64,000 nt of DNA, taken from positions 272,090 to 336,089 of the forward strand of contig BJOX01000288.1 of assembly GCA_009731375.1 (NCBI GenBank), given 5' to 3'. The DNA is from Paulinella micropora. Lineage: Eukaryota > Cercozoa > Imbricatea > Euglyphida. Shown one piece after another: positions 60,941 to 64,000 of this stretch (its first letter is position 1; each line of letters starts with the position of its first letter). The notes below the pieces were generated by a model. That model was not told the DNA's origin. It searched no databases and was given only the letters and a program-made list of their open reading frames with translations. The translations under genes and the position numbers were made by a program.

Positions 60941-62626
60941 ATGGACGAGCTCTCGTACGAGGGCCGGTGGTGTGCGCGGCCATTCAGTGGCTGGGACCTG
61001 CAGCCCGGCGAGACCAGCTATGTCTGTGACGATAGATACCTCGACGCCGAGCGAGCCATACCCCCCGGCGCCCGCACGATCATCTTAAAAACACCGACTG
61101 GCTCGGGCAAAACAACCGTTATTGCCCAACAGCTGCCGCCCGGCACCAGCTGCTGGATCCTATCTACCCGTGTCCTCTTGGTCAACGACCTCGTCAAGCG
61201 GTTCAGCCACCTCGGCTTCCGGAGCTACCGCGACCTCAAAGACTGGAGCAGCCCGCCCGACCGCCTCGTCGTGACCATCCACTCGCTCTATAAGCTGCGT
61301 GGGCATTACCCCGATACCTTGGTGCTCGACGAGTCGGAATCACTCTTCACCGAGATTTTCCATAACAAGACCTTGCTCAAGTGGTCCGCTCGCCTGCTGG
61401 CTCAACTGCGCGGCCTCTGCCGGCGCTGCAGGCTTGTCATGGCCGCCGACGCGAACTGCTCATCCGTGACTCTGGAGACGATCAGGCAGTGGCGCAGGGG
61501 CACACCAAGGCCCCACCTGGTTTGGTCTAGCTACGTGGCGCCACTTGAGCTACAGCCACGCGTCAGGGTCACGACCAACTTGGCGGAATGGTCACAAGAC
61601 ATCCGCCAGCGCCACGCCGGCGGGCAGGTCCAGTACACGTTTGCCAATTTCTTGGGCGCGCTGCAACCTCTGCGTGGCGACCAAACCTTATTCCTGACGC
61701 GCGAGACTAGCTCGGCCGAAAAAGATGCCCTGAGCGGGATTGACGAACTCGTAGACAGCGGTCAGCTACGGCATGTTCTGGCCTCACCCACGGTCGAATC
61801 GGGCGTCTCGCTAGAGTCGGCCAGGTTCCACTGCGTTAACGTGGCGCTCGTCGACTCCACGACGGACCCCGCGGCGGCACTGCAGGGCATGATGAGGGTA
61901 CGGAAAGCGAGGTTGATTAACTTGTGCCTGGTGAACATCGCGCCGACCAAGCCGAGTTTGCGCAAACAGGCGCCGGCGGGCAACGACTTGGCCTCGCTGG
62001 TCAGGGCCCGGCAGGCTCACTATTACAACGACTACACCGGCAGCTTGTTCAAGCTCCTGACAGAAAACGGCTTGAATGTACTAGTGGAAAACGCGGGTAC
62101 ACGGCGCGCCCCAGCTGCCGACAAGCAGGACGGCATGAAGCAGGCACACGAGCTGCTGGCGGCGCCCGACATCGACGGCGCACGCGCCGCCGAGATACAA
62201 AAGCTCATTAGTTCTCACCGGGACACGCCCGGCCTGAAGCTGCAGCTCAAGAAGCACCGGCTGCTGCGCCTGTTTCAACAGCGGCAGCTGTGTACGCCCG
62301 CCGTGGTGGCCCGGTTCGGCCTCCACCGCGACTTTGTGCTGGACAAGCTCGAGTCTTATTTGAGTGGGCGGCCTGATTCAGCGCTCGGGGAGCTCCACGA
62401 CCAGCTACGGCGCGCGCACCTAGCGGACCTACGGACCTTGCTGCCTCGCGCGCGGGCACTATTACCGTCAGCGCTCAAGGACGATGTCTTTGCTACCGGC
62501 ACGCCTCACGACCGTCACGCCCTGGACAGGCTCACTGGCCTAGTGTTCCTGTACTTAACCGGCATCCGGCAGAGTAAGTGGAACGAACTCTCGAGTCTTC
62601 TTTTAATTAAAAAACCTGCATTCTAG
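60941..62626 (+). CDS. Second UL9-type SF2 helicase (helicase II)
   Basis: 561 residues from ATG 60941. Walker A LKTPTGSGKTTVI (about 48-60), motif II LVLDESESLF (about 121-130), MAADANC (motif III-like), SPTVESGVSLES (motif V region) and LQGMMRVRKARLI (motif VI with R..R). The pattern is again that of Herpes_ori_bp-type helicases, but the protein is distinct from that at 52000 and has no primase. Last 70 residues lie in the right inverted repeat. It starts 31 bp after the polymerase stop, with CTTCTG between. Possibly an origin-binding or branch-processing helicase. Confidence 0.75.
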   Translation: MDELSYEGRWCARPFSGWDLQPGETSYVCDDRYLDAERAIPPGARTIILKTPTGSGKTTVIAQQLPPGTSCWILSTRVLLVNDLVKRFSHLGFRSYRDLKDWSSPPDRLVVTIHSLYKLRGHYPDTLVLDESESLFTEIFHNKTLLKWSARLLAQLRGLCRRCRLVMAADANCSSVTLETIRQWRRGTPRPHLVWSSYVAPLELQPRVRVTTNLAEWSQDIRQRHAGGQVQYTFANFLGALQPLRGDQTLFLTRETSSAEKDALSGIDELVDSGQLRHVLASPTVESGVSLESARFHCVNVALVDSTTDPAAALQGMMRVRKARLINLCLVNIAPTKPSLRKQAPAGNDLASLVRARQAHYYNDYTGSLFKLLTENGLNVLVENAGTRRAPAADKQDGMKQAHELLAAPDIDGARAAEIQKLISSHRDTPGLKLQLKKHRLLRLFQQRQLCTPAVVARFGLHRDFVLDKLESYLSGRPDSALGELHDQLRRAHLADLRTLLPRARALLPSALKDDVFATGTPHDRHALDRLTGLVFLYLTGIRQSKWNELSSLLLIKKPAF

Positions 62627-62951
62627 TAACGGTCGTCAGACTCCTACCCGGCGTGGTCTCAACGTCGATAATGACCCCGGTGCCCAGCGACGGCGACAGG
62701 TCTTGGAGAGCGGCGTGATGGCGGGGTGTGTCTGCGAGCTGTGCAGGTGATACCATCACAATTTCCTGTCGCAGGGGCCCGGGGTCCGCCGCCCGCAACA
62801 GCTCGCGGGGTAAGTTATTCATGACGTAGCGGGCGATGTTGTTGGCTCCGCTTCTCGCTGAGCAGACCTCTCGGTGTTTTGTCTGGCAGCGACTGCTGCA
62901 ATAGCGGGCGACCTTCTTACCAGAGCCAGGTCTCGAACACTTGTACTTCAT
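62607..62951 (-). CDS. Small zinc-finger protein, right-arm copy
   Basis: 114 residues, identical in most positions to 56306-56689 but lacking 13 residues (after AADPG) through an in-frame 39-bp deletion. Cys set CSRPGSGKKVARYCSSRC is kept. Its 3' end overlaps the end of helicase II, as in the left arm. Confidence 0.6.
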   Translation of the reverse strand: MKYKCSRPGSGKKVARYCSSRCQTKHREVCSARSGANNIARYVMNNLPRELLRAADPGPLRQEIVMVSPAQLADTPRHHAALQDLSPSLGTGVIIDVETTPGRSLTTVTRMQVF

Positions 62952-63001
62952 GCCTGATATTGGCTAATAGTATATACAAAGAACTTTTTATTTTTTTCCT
63001 T

Positions 63002-63867
63002 TTACTGCCAATGTTTGTAGATGGCCAAGGCCATCTTGGCGTCCGACAGGGCGTTGTGCGAGGCAAAGTCTTTGCGTTCTCCGGCCGGTACGATTTCTCT
63101 GTAGACTTGTTCCAGCTTGAGTCCCTTTTTCTGGCCACTAAGTTTGCGCGCCAGCTGCAGTGTACAGACGGTGTTCAGACCAACCAGGTCGACGCCAGGC
63201 AAGCCCTGTTTGAGCATGCGAAAGTCGAAAGCCAGGTTGTGGCCAATGACCACGCCGCCCGCGGTCGTAACGTCGCGCATCAATTTCGCCAGCGTAGCGA
63301 TTTCCACGGCCGCGTCATGGGGTGAGCTGCGCACCTGTTCCCAGCGGGTTCGGCCGCTTCCGAGATGCGCACCATACGGTTGTGGTAGCGCACGATCTTG
63401 CAACACTCCATCTTGGTCTCGCCGTTGACTTTGAGCACGTAGCCGAGCTGGATAGGGACGTCGGTGCTCGACAGGCCTGTAGTTTCTGTATCAATCGCGA
63501 GCACGGCCGTGTCGTTCAGCACGAGCGGAGGATCGGCGGGCGGCCGGACAAGCCCCTTGCGAATGAGCGTGGCCGCAATATATCGCTCGCGTCTTTCTGC
63601 AATCTTTTGGCGGTTGTTTTTGTTCCATATACTCTTGGTTTCCAGGTGTCGCTTTTTCCGCTGCTCCTTCAAGATGTCGCTGTTTCGTACGCGCTTCCAT
63701 AACCCGGCCCGCTTCAGCTTGCTGATGATTCTTTCGGCGTGGGCGGTATCACCCTTGACATGCCTCTTGATCGACGGACAATGTTGAAGAACGTCCCAGA
63801 GCCCCGCGGGGTCCGCCTCCAGCGAGACATCGTGGTCAATGCAAAACTTAACGCTACATACGGCCAT
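63002..63867 (-). pseudogene. DEDDh exonuclease, right-arm copy (broken)
   Basis: The N-terminal 165 residues and Exo I are open (63280-63867). Near 63343-63350 a 17-bp stretch of the left-arm gene is replaced by 4 bp, shifting the frame; Exo II and Exo III continue in another frame (63002-63406). The other differences are a few conservative substitutions (for example KIIWNK to KSIWNK). Not functional as sequenced. Confidence 0.8.
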
Positions 63868-63949
63868 TGCGGTGCCTGATTGTTGTGACACTACCCATAG
63901 AAGAAAAAAAATTTTTTTTTCTTCTGGGCGTTGAATTTTATATCTGGAA

Positions 63950-64000
63950 TGGAAACCTTCTACAAGGGGCGGGTATGGTACACGGGATCAAGAGAGCAAA
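63950..64000 (+). CDS. Primase, right-arm copy, 5' end only
   Basis: The first 17 codons (METFYKGRVWYTGSREQ) are the same as at 55294, preceded by the same T-rich motif. The window ends here, so nothing can be said of the rest. Confidence 0.7.

Larger units (their letters stand above)
62405..64000 (-). repeat. Large inverted repeat, right arm (continues past window)
   Basis: Mirror of 55244-56890. It contains the helicase II end, the small zinc-finger gene, a broken exonuclease and the start of a second primase, in that order. As the match runs to the last base of the window, the true arm is longer than 1.6 kb and may contain the whole primase-helicase. Confidence 0.9.

Noticed and set aside
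49861-64000. Calling the GC-rich module a herpesvirus or a mirusvirus
   Set aside because: Primase and helicases resemble herpes-type families and the inverted repeats recall herpes genomes, but no capsid, terminase or portal gene is in the window, so a lineage cannot be assigned.

Overview
KIND OF ORGANISM. The window looks like nuclear DNA of a microbial eukaryote that I cannot place to species. It has one host gene with GT-AG introns, very long tetranucleotide and trinucleotide microsatellites, a decayed Ty3/gypsy-type retrotransposon and MITE-like hairpins. Most of the rest is integrated virus-like DNA of at least two unrelated kinds: an AT-rich polinton-like virus (PLV) present in two copies, and a GC-rich large-DNA-virus-like replicon. 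There are assembly gaps at 3156-3165, 10903-10912, 38817-38826 and 51744-51990.

LAYOUT. 1-7277: PLV copy A, truncated and read mostly on the minus strand (GIY-YIG-type protein, membrane protein, S74-type fibre, spike, unknown protein, C-terminal half of a primase-helicase). It stops at an ATAC microsatellite. 7278-13450: microsatellites with islands of unique DNA and short duplicated repeats. 13453-15527: an intact three-exon host gene for a UIM-KH-NYN-RING protein. 15779-20419: retrotransposon remnant (minus strand; gag-like, protease and integrase, no recognisable reverse transcriptase). 20420-43095: PLV copy B, nearly complete, with about 1.26 kb terminal inverted repeats that end in palindromes. 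It carries an AEP primase-SF3 helicase, spike, fibre, PLA2-like protein, packaging ATPase, major and minor capsid proteins, GIY-YIG nuclease, a second spike and a telomere-resolvase-like tyrosine recombinase. 43096-49830: repeat-rich DNA (187-bp purine-rich tandem arrays, GTAACGG hairpins, duplicated Bro-N-like genes, MITE-like elements). 49861-64000: a large-virus-like replication module with an AEP/UL52-type primase joined to a UL9-type helicase, DEDDh exonuclease, C2H2 zinc-finger/nuclease protein, family B DNA polymerase and a second UL9-type helicase. Its central unique segment (about 56.89-62.40 kb) is flanked by inverted repeats of at least 1.6 kb, and the right one runs off the window.

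HOW THE PARTS WORK TOGETHER. PLV copy B has replication (primase-helicase), packaging (ATPase), capsid (MCP, penton), entry (PLA2-like, fibre, spikes) and end-processing (resolvase plus palindromic ends) functions. The resolvase and palindromic ends together suggest a linear genome with hairpin telomeres; this is inference. Most of its larger genes carry frameshifts or stop codons, so it is either decaying or affected by uncorrected indel errors in the assembly. The GC-rich module is a self-contained replication cassette: primase, two helicases, polymerase and exonuclease. Four of its genes share a T-rich TTCTTCT(G/A) motif about 20-45 bp before the start codon. No capsid gene of this second element is in the window.
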